Numbered from the stretch's first letter, positions 24,463 to 33,238 are shown. The stretch: 34,465 nucleotides of DNA from Thermus tengchongensis (GCF_021462405.1 NZ_JAKEDU010000006.1:99845-134309); one strand, 5' to 3'. The notes: a model not told the origin generated them from the letters alone. A program made the numbers and translations.

Positions 24463-24497
24463 CTCCTCCTCCGGGAGGAGGGGCTGACCCGTGGGTC
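24463..24497 (+). terminator. Two hairpins after glnA
   Basis: A 10-bp stem of CTCC-type repeats pairing with GGAGGAGG (24463-24483) is followed at once by GACCC-GT-GGGTC (24486-24497). There is no long U-tract. They lie 17 bp after the stop and before the LIV promoter. Confidence 0.6.
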
Positions 24498-24520
24498 GGG
24501 CATAAAGTTACGAGGGGGCA

Positions 24521-24551
24521 TTGACAAGAACCGGTACCCCCCCCTTAGAAT
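24521..24551 (+). promoter_or_regulatory. Promoter of the branched-chain amino-acid transporter operon
   Basis: TTGACA (24521-24526), a 19-bp spacer and TAGAAT (24546-24551). It gives a leader of about 30 nt ending in AAGGAGGTG before ATG 24591. Confidence 0.65.
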
Positions 24552-24590
24552 GGGGCCGCAACGTGAACGCGTGCGCTTAAGGAGGTGCTT

Positions 24591-25763
24591 ATGAGGAAAA
24601 TCGGTTTGCTGGTAGCAGGTGTGGCCGCCCTGGGTATGGCCCTGGGCCAGGCCAACGTCATCAAGATCGCCACCCAGTCCCCCCTTTCCGGCCCCCAGGC
24701 TGCCCTGGGGGAGCAGATCAAGCTGGGGGCGGAGTTGGCCATCGAGGAAGCCAAGGCCAAGTTCAAAGCCCTGGGCTTTGACCTGGTCCTGGTGCCCTAC
24801 GATGACCAGGCCAACCCCGACGTGGGCGTGGCCAACGCCAACCGCATCATCAACGACCCCGACATCCTGGGGGTGGTGGGCCACCTGAACTCCGGGGTGG
24901 CCATCCCCTCCAGCGAGGTCTACGCCCGGGTGAACCTGGTCATGGTCTCCCCCGCCAACACCAACCCCCGGGTCACCGACCGCAGGCTCCCCAACGTGAA
25001 CCGCATCTGCGGGCGGGACGACGTGCAGGGGCCCGTGGGCGCCGAGTACGCCTTCAACAACCTGAAGGTGAAGAACGTCTTCGTCATCCACGACAAGACC
25101 GCCTACGGCCAGGGCCTGGCGGAGGAGTTCAAGAAGCGCCTCGAGGCCCTGGGGGGCAAGGCGGTGGCCTTCGTGGGCACGGAGGAAACCTCCAACTTCG
25201 TGCCCATCATCAACCAGATCCGCGGCGCCCGGCCCGTGCCCGAACTTATCTACTTCGGCGGCATCTACAGCCAGATCGGCCCCTTCGTGAAGCAGCTCCG
25301 CGAGCGTGGGGTAAAAACCCGGCTCATGGGCGGCGACGGCCTGGACGCCAGCGAGTTCGTGCGCCTGGCGGGTAAGGAGAACGCCGCCGGCACCTTCTAC
25401 ACCACGGTGGCTGGCCCCGTCTCCGCCTTCCCCAAGGCCAGGGCCGTGGCCCAGCGCTTCAAACAGAAGTACGGCAAGGACATGGAGGGCTTCGGCATCT
25501 ACGCCTACGACGCCGCCAACGTGATCCTTACCGCCCTGGAGAACGCCATCAAGGCCGCGGGCAACAAGAAGCCCACCCGGGAGCAGGTGGCCCAGGCGGT
25601 GCGCCAGGTCAAGATGGAGGGGCTCACCGGCACCATCGAGTTTGACGACAAGGGCGACAACAAGAAGGCCAAGTACTTCGTCATGCAGGTGGCCTCCACC
25701 GGCAACTGGGCCGACAACAAGCTGATCCGCGTCATCGAGATGGCGGCCCCAGGCGCCAAGTAG
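24591..25763 (+). CDS. livJ: Branched-chain amino-acid ABC transporter substrate-binding protein (LivJ/LivK type)
   Basis: A 390-residue periplasmic protein with a signal peptide (about residues 1-20, GMALGQ/AN) and no lipobox Cys. The Peripla_BP_6 fold is shown by SPLSGPQAALGEQIKLGAELA, DDQANPDVGVANANRIINDP, GHLNSGVAIPSSEVYAR and YAYDAANVILTAL. It captures leucine/isoleucine/valine or related amino acids for the permease encoded next. ATG 24591 is preferred to GTG 24585, which lies in the ribosome site. The gene is separated from the permease genes by a 12-bp-stem hairpin, consistent with surplus binding protein. Confidence 0.93.
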   Translation: MRKIGLLVAGVAALGMALGQANVIKIATQSPLSGPQAALGEQIKLGAELAIEEAKAKFKALGFDLVLVPYDDQANPDVGVANANRIINDPDILGVVGHLNSGVAIPSSEVYARVNLVMVSPANTNPRVTDRRLPNVNRICGRDDVQGPVGAEYAFNNLKVKNVFVIHDKTAYGQGLAEEFKKRLEALGGKAVAFVGTEETSNFVPIINQIRGARPVPELIYFGGIYSQIGPFVKQLRERGVKTRLMGGDGLDASEFVRLAGKENAAGTFYTTVAGPVSAFPKARAVAQRFKQKYGKDMEGFGIYAYDAANVILTALENAIKAAGNKKPTREQVAQAVRQVKMEGLTGTIEFDDKGDNKKAKYFVMQVASTGNWADNKLIRVIEMAAPGAK

Positions 25764-25779
25764 CGCCAGGGATACTCTA

Positions 25780-25807
25780 AAGGGGGTGGCCCCAAGGCCA
25801 CCCCCTT
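25780..25807 (+). terminator. Hairpin between livJ and livH
   Basis: A perfect 12-bp stem AAGGGGGTGGCC / GGCCACCCCCTT with loop CCAA, 16 bp after livJ. It is likely a partial terminator, because livHMGF lie downstream with no other promoter visible. Confidence 0.85.
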
Positions 25808-25828
25808 GGTTCGGAGAAAGGAGGTAGC

Positions 25829-26797
25829 TTGCTGGAGCAGATCCTAACCCTGTTGCCCCAGGTGATCTTTGACGGGCTCATCCTAGGCTTCGTCTACGCC
25901 ATGGTGGCCCTGGGGTACACCATGGTCTACGGCGTCTTAGAGCTCATCAACTTCGCCCACTCCGAGATCTTCATGATCGGGGCGGTGGTGGGGGTGGAGG
26001 TCTTCCGCTACCTGGCCCCTCAGGTGGAGAATGGCCTCCTCCTTCTTCTTCTCGCCCTGGTCCTGGGTGGGGCGGTGGCGGGGATCACCGCTATCCTGGT
26101 GGAGCGCTTCGCCTACCGCCCCTTGCGCAAACGGGGCACCACCAACCGGCTGGTTCCCCTCATCACCGCCATCGGGGTTTCCTTCATCCTCCAGGACCTG
26201 GTCCGCCTCATCGAGGGCCTCTGGCACAACGAGTTCTTCCTGCGCATGCGCACCGTGGAGGACCTGGAGGGCTCGGTGGAGCTCTTCGGGGGGGCCATCT
26301 TCGCCCAGAACAAGTCCTTCATCCTCATGGGCGTTTCCATCCTCATGCTGGTGGGCCTCACCTATCTGGTGAACCGCACCAAGCTGGGGGTGGCCATCCG
26401 CGCCGTGGCCCAGGACCTCTCCACCGCCAGCCTCATGGGCATTGACCCGGACCGCATCATCTCCCGCACCTTCCTCATCGGGGGTTCCCTGGGCGGGGTG
26501 GCAGGGGTGCTTTTTGCCCTGCAGTACACCACCATCACCCCGTACGTGGGCTTCCTGCCCGGCCTCAAGGCCTTCACCGCCGCCGTCTTGGGGGGCATCG
26601 GCAACATCCCCGGGGCCATGCTGGGGGGGCTGGTGCTGGGCCAGCTGGAAAACTTCTTCGGCACCTACCTGCCCATCCTGACCAACGGGAACTTCGGCAC
26701 CGAGTACAAGGACGTGGTGGCCTTCTTGATCCTCATCCTCATCCTGCTCCTCAGGCCGCAAGGCCTCCTGGGGCAGGTGGTTAAGGAGAAGGTATGA
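25829..26797 (+). CDS. livH: Branched-chain amino-acid ABC transporter permease LivH
   Basis: A 322-residue inner-membrane permease. Family features: DGLILGFVYAMVALGYTMVYGVLELINFAHSE at the N-terminus, AIRAVAQDLSTASLMGID in the EAA-like cytoplasmic loop that contacts the ATPase, and AVLGGIGNIPGAMLGGLVLGQLE near the end. The start is TTG at 25829, supported by AAAGGAGGT a few bases upstream. It overlaps livM by 4 nt (ATGA), so translation is coupled. Confidence 0.94.
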   Translation: MLEQILTLLPQVIFDGLILGFVYAMVALGYTMVYGVLELINFAHSEIFMIGAVVGVEVFRYLAPQVENGLLLLLLALVLGGAVAGITAILVERFAYRPLRKRGTTNRLVPLITAIGVSFILQDLVRLIEGLWHNEFFLRMRTVEDLEGSVELFGGAIFAQNKSFILMGVSILMLVGLTYLVNRTKLGVAIRAVAQDLSTASLMGIDPDRIISRTFLIGGSLGGVAGVLFALQYTTITPYVGFLPGLKAFTAAVLGGIGNIPGAMLGGLVLGQLENFFGTYLPILTNGNFGTEYKDVVAFLILILILLLRPQGLLGQVVKEKV

Positions 26798-28125
26798 GCG
26801 CCCTATCCCTCCTCCTCAGCCTGGCCTTCCTGGCCCTGGCCTTCCTGGCGCCAGGGGCCCTTGCCAACCTCTTCGGCCTGGGGGCCCTGGCGGTGGCCAC
26901 CTTTGTCCGCCTCTCCCCCCAGGGGCGCACCCTAAACCTGGCCCTCCTCACCCTGGCCTTCACCCTGGGCCTCATGCGCTCGGGGAACACCTTGGGCCTC
27001 ATCGGCCTGGTGGGCATCCTGGTGGCCCTCACCACCCTGCCCCGGATCCCCACCTGGGTGCGGGCCCTCCTGGGCCTGGCCATCCTCCTCCTCTCCGTAC
27101 CTTTGGCGGGCTTTGCCAACACCTTCGTCTTTGAGCTGGGCATCCAGATCGGCATCTACGCGGCCATGGCCCTGGGCCTCAACGTGGTGGTGGGGATGGC
27201 GGGCCTTCTGGACCTGGGCTACGCCGCCTTCTTCGCCGTGGGAGCCTACACCTGGGCCATCTTCGGCTCCGAGCAGGCCAAGAACTTCATGCAGGGGAAC
27301 TTTCCCTTGCCCGGCGAGTACATGTACCTCTTCATGGGGATCGCCATCGTCACCACCGCCCTCACCGGCCTCCTCATCGGCCTTCCTGCCTTGCGCTTGC
27401 GGGGGGACTACCTGGCCATCGTCACCCTGGGGCTGGGGGAGGTGGTGCGCATCCTGGCCAACAACCTGGACCACCCCGTCAACTTCACCAACGGCCCTCA
27501 GGGCATCACCCCTGTGCAACGCCCCCCTATCGATTGGTTCCGGGAACTTATGGCGGCCATTGGGGTGCGCCTGGACCAGACCACGGACTACCAGCTCTTC
27601 TTCTACTTCCTGGTGCTGGTGATGATCGGCCTAGTGGTGCTGGTCAACCTAAACCTGGCCAACTCCCGCTTCGGCCGGGCCTGGGTGGCCATCCGGGAGG
27701 ATGAGATCGCCGCCCGCTCCATGGGCATCCCCCTCCTCCCCACCAAGCTCCTGGCCTTCATGACCGGGGCCGCCTTCTCCGGGGTGATGGGGGTCATCTT
27801 CGCCGCCCAGCGCACCTTCGTCTCCCCCGAGTCCTTCACCCTCCTGGCCTCCATCACCATCCTGGGCATGGTGATCCTGGGCGGCATGGGCTCCATCCCC
27901 GGGGCCATCCTGGGGGCCGCGGCCCTTACCATCCTCAACCTGGACATCCTCAAGACCTTCAGCGAGTTCGTGCGCACCAGCCTGCCCCAGATTCCTAGCC
28001 AGGTGGACCCCGCCAAGTACGAGCGCCTGGTCTTCGGCCTGATCCTGGTCTTGATGATGATCTTCCGCCCCGAAGGCCTCATCCCCGAAAAGCGCCACAA
28101 GGCGGAGATGGAGGAGGGAGCATGA
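26794..28125 (+). CDS. livM: Branched-chain amino-acid ABC transporter permease LivM
   Basis: A 443-residue partner of LivH. The conserved core starts near residue 120 (IYAAMALGLNVVVGMAGLLDLGYAAFFAVGAYT), with the LPALRLRGDYLAIVTLGLGEVVRI segment and the ATPase-contacting AIREDEIAARSMGI loop. The first ~110 residues are a hydrophobic extension of several helices, as in longer LivM forms. It overlaps its neighbours on both sides by 4 nt. Confidence 0.94.
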   Translation: MSALSLLLSLAFLALAFLAPGALANLFGLGALAVATFVRLSPQGRTLNLALLTLAFTLGLMRSGNTLGLIGLVGILVALTTLPRIPTWVRALLGLAILLLSVPLAGFANTFVFELGIQIGIYAAMALGLNVVVGMAGLLDLGYAAFFAVGAYTWAIFGSEQAKNFMQGNFPLPGEYMYLFMGIAIVTTALTGLLIGLPALRLRGDYLAIVTLGLGEVVRILANNLDHPVNFTNGPQGITPVQRPPIDWFRELMAAIGVRLDQTTDYQLFFYFLVLVMIGLVVLVNLNLANSRFGRAWVAIREDEIAARSMGIPLLPTKLLAFMTGAAFSGVMGVIFAAQRTFVSPESFTLLASITILGMVILGGMGSIPGAILGAAALTILNLDILKTFSEFVRTSLPQIPSQVDPAKYERLVFGLILVLMMIFRPEGLIPEKRHKAEMEEGA

Positions 28126-28901
28126 AGGCCCTCGAGGTCACCCACGCCACCAAGCGCTTCGGGGGGCTCGTGGCGGTGAACGACGTGAGCCTTACCGTGA
28201 ACCAGGGGGAGATCTTCTCCGTCATCGGTCCCAACGGGGCAGGTAAGACCACCTTCTTCAACCTCCTCACGGGCATCTACGCTCCCGACGAGGGGAAAAT
28301 CCTCCTCTTCGGCAAGGACATCACCGGTTTCCCCCCAGACCGCGTGGCCAAGGAGGGGGTGGGGCGCACCTTCCAGAACATCCGCCTCTTCGGGGCCATG
28401 ACCGTTCTGGAAAATCTTCTGGTGGGCATGCACATCCATATTCGCGTCCCCTACTTCCACGCGGTCTTCCGCACTCCCCTGGCCCGGCGGGAGGAGAAGA
28501 GGGCGGAGGAAGAGGCCAAGAGGCTTCTGGAGTACGTGGGCCTTCTTCACCGCAAGGACGAGCTGGCCAAAAACCTGCCCTACGGGGAGCAGCGCAAGTT
28601 GGAGATCGCCCGCGCCCTGGCCCTGAGGCCTAGGCTTCTCCTCCTGGATGAGCCTGCGGCAGGAATGAACCCAAAGGAAACCGAGGAACTCCAGGCCTTC
28701 ATCCAGCGCCTCAGGGAGGAGCTGGGGATTACCATCGTCCTCATCGAGCACGACATGCGCCTGGTGATGCGCATCTCCGACCGCATCGCCGTGCTGGAGT
28801 ACGGCTCCAAGATCGCCGAGGGGACCCCGGAAGAGGTGCGTACCAACCCCAGGGTCATCGAGGCCTACCTGGGCAAGGGGGCCGCAGGGGGTGGGGCATG
28901 A
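28122..28901 (+). CDS. livG: Branched-chain amino-acid ABC transporter ATPase LivG
   Basis: A 259-residue nucleotide-binding subunit. Walker A GPNGAGKTT, then GVGRTFQNIRLF in the Q-loop region characteristic of LivG, LPYGEQRKLEIARAL (signature), LLLDEPAAGMNP (Walker B) and IEHDM (H-loop). It drives import together with LivF. The signature reads YGEQR where LSGGQ is usual, a normal LivG variation. It overlaps both neighbours by 4 nt. Confidence 0.95.
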   Translation: MKALEVTHATKRFGGLVAVNDVSLTVNQGEIFSVIGPNGAGKTTFFNLLTGIYAPDEGKILLFGKDITGFPPDRVAKEGVGRTFQNIRLFGAMTVLENLLVGMHIHIRVPYFHAVFRTPLARREEKRAEEEAKRLLEYVGLLHRKDELAKNLPYGEQRKLEIARALALRPRLLLLDEPAAGMNPKETEELQAFIQRLREELGITIVLIEHDMRLVMRISDRIAVLEYGSKIAEGTPEEVRTNPRVIEAYLGKGAAGGGA

Positions 28902-29611
28902 GCCTCCTGGAGCTGAAGAACGTCCACACCTACTACGGCCACATCCACGCCCTAAAGGGCATCTCCTTAAGGGTGGAGGAGGGGGAGATCGTAACCCTTA
29001 TCGGATCTAACGGGGCGGGCAAGAGCACCACCTTGCGCACCATCAGCGGCCTGGTCAAGCCCCGGCAGGGGGAGGTCCTCTTTCAAGGAAGACCCATCCA
29101 CCGCCTCCCCGCCCACCAGATCGTGGCCCTGGGGGTAGGCCACGTGCCCGAGGGGCGGCGCATCTTCCCCCGGCTCACCGTGGAGGAGAACCTGGAGATC
29201 GGGGCCTACCTGGAAAACGACCGCAAGGTGGTGCAACAGCGCAAGGAGGAGGTCTTCAGCCTCTTCCCAAGGCTTTACGAGCGCCGGGCGCAGAAGGGGG
29301 GGACCCTCTCGGGGGGGGAGCAGCAGATGCTGGCCATCGGCCGGGCCCTCATGCAAAACCCCAAGATCCTCCTCATGGACGAACCCTCCATGGGCCTGGC
29401 CCCGGTCCTGGTGGACTTCATTTTTGAGATCATCCAGAAGCTCAACCGGGAGGGGCGCACCATCCTCCTGGTGGAGCAAAACGCCCGCCTGGCCCTGCAG
29501 ATCGCCCACCGCGGGTACGTGCTGGCCACGGGGGAGGTCACCCTCTCGGGCCCCGCCCGGGAGCTGGCGCAAAACCCCGAGGTGCAGAAGGCCTACCTAG
29601 GCGAGGGGTAG
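28898..29611 (+). CDS. livF: Branched-chain amino-acid ABC transporter ATPase LivF
   Basis: A 237-residue second ATPase of the LIV system. Walker A GSNGAGKST, GHVPEGRRIFPRLTVEENL typical of LivF, signature LSGGEQQMLAIGRAL, Walker B LLMDEPSMGLAP, and H-loop replaced by LVEQNA as is normal for this subunit. It closes a complete livJHMGF operon. A hairpin 18 bp downstream probably ends the transcript. Confidence 0.95.
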   Translation: MSLLELKNVHTYYGHIHALKGISLRVEEGEIVTLIGSNGAGKSTTLRTISGLVKPRQGEVLFQGRPIHRLPAHQIVALGVGHVPEGRRIFPRLTVEENLEIGAYLENDRKVVQQRKEEVFSLFPRLYERRAQKGGTLSGGEQQMLAIGRALMQNPKILLMDEPSMGLAPVLVDFIFEIIQKLNREGRTILLVEQNARLALQIAHRGYVLATGEVTLSGPARELAQNPEVQKAYLGEG

Positions 29612-29625
29612 AAGCATACCCCGGC

Positions 29626-29655
29626 TTGCGCCCCCCGAAAGGGGGCGTATATACT
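29626..29655 (+). promoter_or_regulatory. Promoter of the peptide transporter genes
   Basis: TTGCGC (29626-29631), an 18-bp spacer and TATACT (29650-29655). The spacer contains the hairpin that ends the preceding LIV operon. Confidence 0.6.
29629..29647 (+). terminator. LIV operon terminator hairpin inside the next promoter
   Basis: CGCCCCC / GGGGGCG arms (7 bp) around a five-base loop; the following TATATACTCTCCC is only partly T-rich. It sits between the -35 and -10 boxes of the downstream promoter. Confidence 0.6.
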
Positions 29656-29694
29656 CTCCCTGAATCGCAGGGCTCGTCCCGGAAAGGAGTACGT

Positions 29695-31203
29695 ATGAGA
29701 AAAGCCTTTTTCGCTCTTGGCCTAGCGTTGCTTGCCACGGCCTGGGCCCAGCAACGCCTAGTGGTGGCCCAAGGTACCGACCCCATCACCTTGGACGCCC
29801 CCCTGGCCCAAGACTCGCCTTCGGCCACGGTGGTCACCCACATCAGCGAAACCCTGTTTGAGCTGACCCCGGAGGGCAAGATCGTTCCCCTACTGGCGGA
29901 AGGCTACAGCTTCTCCGACGGGGGGAAAACCCTGACCATCCGCCTAAAGCGGGGTATCTCCTTCCACGATGGCACCCCCTTCAACGCCGAGGCGGTGAGG
30001 TTCAACCTGGAGCGCTTCGTCTCCCGGGAGCTGGCCAGCCCCTTTGCCTTCTTGCTTTCTGAGCTGGATCGCGTGGAGGTGGTAGATACCCACACCGTGC
30101 GCCTCCGCCTCAAGAACCCCTTCGCCCCCATCCTGGCCCACCTCACCCACAGCTCCACCGCCATCCAAAGCCCCGCCGCCATCCAGCGCTTTGGGGCGCA
30201 GTACCGGGACAACCCCGTGGGTACCGGTCCTTACCGTTTCCAGGCCTGGCAAAAGGGCCAGTTCGTGGACCTAGTACGCAACGAGAATTACTGGGGGGAA
30301 AAGCCCCCCATTCCCCAGGTGCGCTTCATCCCCGTGCCGGAAGGCACCACCCGGGTTGCGCTGGTGGAAACGGGGCAGGCCCACGTGGCCGTGCGCATCC
30401 CTCCGCAAGACATCGCCCGCCTCCAGGCTAACCGGGCGGTGGAAGTGGTCCGCACCCCCAGCCTGCGCACCATCTACATCTACTTCAACACCCAGCGTCC
30501 ACCCTTCAACGACGCAAGGGTGCGCCAGGCCATCAACCATGCGGTGAACAAGGAGGAAATCCTTCAGTTTGTCTTGGGCGGTATTGGCCGGATCTCCGAT
30601 GCTCCCATCGCCCCCGGGATCTTCGGCTACGCTTCTATCGGCAAGTACGAGTACAACCCGCAGCGGGCCCAGGAACTCTTGCGGCAGGCCGGGGTGAGCA
30701 CCCCCTTGCGCGTTACCCTTCACTGCCCCACTGGCCGCTACTTCCAAGACATCCAGGTGTGCGAGGCCATCCAGGGCCAGCTCCGGCGGGTGGGCGTGGA
30801 GGCCACCATCCAAACCCTGGAATGGGGGGCCTACCTCCAGGAAACGCAACGCCCCTTGCGGGAAAACCGCATCCAGATGGCCATGTTGGGCTGGGGCACG
30901 GTGACGGGAGATGCCGACTATGGGCTCTACCCCCTCTTCCACTCCAGCCAGTGGGCCCCTGGGTTCAACCGCGCCTTCTACAAGAACCCCGAGGTGGACA
31001 AGCTCCTGGCCCAGGCCCGCATCTCCACCCTGCCCCAAGGAAGGCAACAGCTCTACCGCGAGGCCATGGCCCGCATCTGGCGGGACGCGCCCTGGGTCTT
31101 CCTCCACTCCGAGGTGCAGGTAACCGCCGTACGGCAGGAAGTGCAGGGCTTCATCGTCCACCCCACGGAACGGTATCTGGCCTACAAGGCCCGGTTCCGC
31201 TAA
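29695..31203 (+). CDS. Oligopeptide/dipeptide-type ABC transporter substrate-binding protein (SBP_bac_5)
   Basis: A 502-residue exported binding protein; signal peptide about residues 1-18, cleavage likely at AWA/QQ, no lipobox. Family-5 features are TDPITLDAPLAQDSPSATVVTHISETLFEL, LTIRLKRGISFHDGTPFNAEAVRFNLER, NPVGTGPYRFQ and a C-terminal AQARISTLPQGRQQLYREAMARIW. Ligands of this family include peptides, glutathione, nickel complexes and sugars, so specificity is open. ATG 29695 follows AAAGGAG. It is followed by a hairpin and then two permease genes. Confidence 0.92.
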   Translation: MRKAFFALGLALLATAWAQQRLVVAQGTDPITLDAPLAQDSPSATVVTHISETLFELTPEGKIVPLLAEGYSFSDGGKTLTIRLKRGISFHDGTPFNAEAVRFNLERFVSRELASPFAFLLSELDRVEVVDTHTVRLRLKNPFAPILAHLTHSSTAIQSPAAIQRFGAQYRDNPVGTGPYRFQAWQKGQFVDLVRNENYWGEKPPIPQVRFIPVPEGTTRVALVETGQAHVAVRIPPQDIARLQANRAVEVVRTPSLRTIYIYFNTQRPPFNDARVRQAINHAVNKEEILQFVLGGIGRISDAPIAPGIFGYASIGKYEYNPQRAQELLRQAGVSTPLRVTLHCPTGRYFQDIQVCEAIQGQLRRVGVEATIQTLEWGAYLQETQRPLRENRIQMAMLGWGTVTGDADYGLYPLFHSSQWAPGFNRAFYKNPEVDKLLAQARISTLPQGRQQLYREAMARIWRDAPWVFLHSEVQVTAVRQEVQGFIVHPTERYLAYKARFR

Positions 31204-31218
31204 AGGATCCCGGCTTGG

Positions 31219-31243
31219 GCCCCGTGGGACCCCCCCACGGGGC
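31219..31243 (+). terminator. Hairpin between the peptide-binding protein and permease genes
   Basis: A 10-bp stem GCCCCGTGGG / CCCACGGGGC with a 5-nt loop, followed by TCTTTGTG. It ends 14 bp before the permease ATG and probably acts as a partial terminator. Confidence 0.8.
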
Positions 31244-31257
31244 TCTTTGTGAAAGCC

Positions 31258-32178
31258 ATGCTTAACTACGCCATAAGACGCCTGCTCATCGCCATTCCCA
31301 CCCTCTTCGGGGTGGTGCTCCTCGTTTTCCTCATGGTGCGCCTGGCCCCGGGGGACCCCGCGGTTCTCCTGGCGGGGGAGTTCGCCACCCCGGAGACCCT
31401 GCAGGCCATACGGGAGCGCTACGGCTTGGACCGGCCCCTGCCCGAGCAGTTCCTCCTCTACCTGGGGGCCCTCCTGCGGGGGGACCTGGGGGAGTCGGCA
31501 AGGAGCCGCCGGCCGGTGCTGGAGGAGCTCAAGACCTACTTTCCCAACACGGTGGAGTTGGCGGTGGCCGCCATCCTGGTGGCCCTGCTCACAGGAATCC
31601 CCCTGGGCATCCTGGCCGCCCTTCGCCCAGGGAGCGGCCTGGACCTGGGGGTGATGACCCTGGCCCTCCTCGGGGTCTCCATGCCCGTCTTCTGGTTCGG
31701 CCTCCTGGCCATCCTCATCTTTTCGGTGAACCTGGGGTGGTTCCCCGTGGCCGGCAAGGGCACCCTGGCCCACCTGGTCCTCCCCGCGGTCACCCTGGGG
31801 GTGAACGCCACCGCCCTCCTCGCCCGCATGACCCGGGGGACCCTCCTGGAGGTCCTCTCCCAAGACTACATCCGCACCGCCCGGGCCAAGGGGCTCAGGG
31901 AGCGGGTGGTGGTCTTCAAACACGCCCTGCGCAACGCCATGATCCCCGTGGTCACCGTGGCGGGCCTCGAGTTCGGCTCCCTGCTGGCAGGCGCGGTCAT
32001 CACCGAAACCATCTTCGCCTGGCCCGGCCTAGGACAGCTTCTGGTGAGCTCCATTCTGGCCCGGGACTACCCGGTGGTCCAGGGAGCGGTCCTCCTCGTG
32101 GCCACAAGCTTCATCCTGGTGAACCTGCTGGTGGACCTCCTTTACGCCTGGATCGACCCGAGGGTGCGCTATGACTAG
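31258..32178 (+). CDS. Oligopeptide-type ABC transporter permease 1 (DppB-like)
   Basis: A 306-residue permease with the DppB/OppB N-terminus MLNYAIRRLLIAIPTLFGVVLLVFLMVRLAPGDP and the cytoplasmic coupling loop QDYIRTARAKGLRERVVVFKHALRNAMIP. Six membrane segments are expected. An in-frame GTG lies 9 nt upstream, but ATG 31258 matches the family start; no good ribosome site precedes either. The hairpin just upstream leaves a short leader. It overlaps the next permease gene by 8 nt. Confidence 0.92.
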   Translation: MLNYAIRRLLIAIPTLFGVVLLVFLMVRLAPGDPAVLLAGEFATPETLQAIRERYGLDRPLPEQFLLYLGALLRGDLGESARSRRPVLEELKTYFPNTVELAVAAILVALLTGIPLGILAALRPGSGLDLGVMTLALLGVSMPVFWFGLLAILIFSVNLGWFPVAGKGTLAHLVLPAVTLGVNATALLARMTRGTLLEVLSQDYIRTARAKGLRERVVVFKHALRNAMIPVVTVAGLEFGSLLAGAVITETIFAWPGLGQLLVSSILARDYPVVQGAVLLVATSFILVNLLVDLLYAWIDPRVRYD

Positions 32179-33190
32179 ACCCTGGCGCCGCTTCCTAAAA
32201 AACCGCTTGGCGCAAGCCGGTCTGGCCCTTCTTTTCCTCTACCTCCTTGGGGCCCTCTTTGCGCCCTTTCTGGCCCCCTACTCCCCGTATGCCCAAGACC
32301 TACGTTCCACCTACGTGCCCCCTTTGGCGGGGGTAAGCCTGCGGGGGCCCGGAGGGGAGTGGGGCCTCTTTGTGAGCCCCGCCTTCCGGCATCCCCTGGA
32401 AGGGGTACAGGTGAACTGGGCAGAAAAGTACCCTGTGCGCTTTTGGGTGCGCGGGGACGAGTGGGAGTGGCTCGGGCTTCGCGGCAACCTCCACCTTTTC
32501 GGCGTGGAAGGGCCCGCCAGGCTGTACCTCTTAGGAACCGACGAGCAGGGGCGTGACCTCTTTTCCCGCATCCTGTACGGCATCCCCGTTTCCCTTACCA
32601 TCGGCTTGGTGGCTGTGGGCATCGGCCTGTTGCTGGGTGCCCCCTTGGGGGGCCTTTCCGCCTACTTTGGCGGAAGAATGGACCTCCTGGTCCAGCGCCT
32701 GGTGGACGTGATGCTGGCCTTCCCGGGCATCCTCCTGGCCATCGTCCTGGTGGCCATCCTGGGCCCTGGGCTCACCAACGCCATGATCGCCGTGGGCATC
32801 GCCGCCGTGCCCATCTACGCCCGGCTGGTACGGGGGGTGGTCCTCTCCCTCAAGGCCCTGGACTACGTGGAGGCCGCCCGGGCCTTGGGAGCCAGCCACG
32901 GGCGCATCCTCTTCCGCCACATCCTCCCCAACGCCCTAAGCCCCCTCCTCATCCAGTCCAGCCTGCAGATGGCCATCGCCATCCTCTTCGCCGCCGGGCT
33001 GGGCTTCCTGGGCCTGGGGGCCAGGCCCCCCGAGCCCGAGTGGGGCCTGATGCTGGCCCGGGGCCGGGAGTACCTGGCGGTGGCCCCCCACGTGGCCACC
33101 TTCCCCGGGCTGGCCATCGTGGGCCTGGTCCTGGCCTTCAACCTCCTGGGGGACGGCCTCCGCGACGCCCTGGACCCCAGAAGCCGCTAG
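32171..33190 (+). CDS. Oligopeptide-type ABC transporter permease 2 (DppC-like)
   Basis: A 339-residue DppC/OppC partner. The coupling loop is DYVEAARALGASHGRILFRHILPNALSPL, and LLGTDEQGRDLFSRILYG is the conserved segment before the core domain. Between the first helix and that segment is a periplasmic loop of about 85 residues (about 37-120), longer than in E. coli DppC but known in one subgroup. No ATP-binding subunits follow; the next gene is an unrelated lipoprotein on its own promoter. Confidence 0.92.
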   Translation: MTRPWRRFLKNRLAQAGLALLFLYLLGALFAPFLAPYSPYAQDLRSTYVPPLAGVSLRGPGGEWGLFVSPAFRHPLEGVQVNWAEKYPVRFWVRGDEWEWLGLRGNLHLFGVEGPARLYLLGTDEQGRDLFSRILYGIPVSLTIGLVAVGIGLLLGAPLGGLSAYFGGRMDLLVQRLVDVMLAFPGILLAIVLVAILGPGLTNAMIAVGIAAVPIYARLVRGVVLSLKALDYVEAARALGASHGRILFRHILPNALSPLLIQSSLQMAIAILFAAGLGFLGLGARPPEPEWGLMLARGREYLAVAPHVATFPGLAIVGLVLAFNLLGDGLRDALDPRSR

Positions 33191-33232
33191 CAAGCTCAAA
33201 GGAGCCTTAAGGCCCCGGCTCCGGCCAGGGGG

Positions 33233-33238
33233 TATCAT
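33233..33238 (+). promoter_or_regulatory. Leaderless -10 box of the PrcB-domain lipoprotein gene
   Basis: TATCAT ends 6 nt before ATG 33245. A GGAGCC/GGCTCC hairpin (33201-33222) lies upstream and may end the permease transcript. Confidence 0.55.

Noticed and set aside
30271..31923. 550-codon open frame on the - strand opposite the peptide transporter genes
   Set aside because: Antisense shadow crossing two real genes; low-complexity composition.
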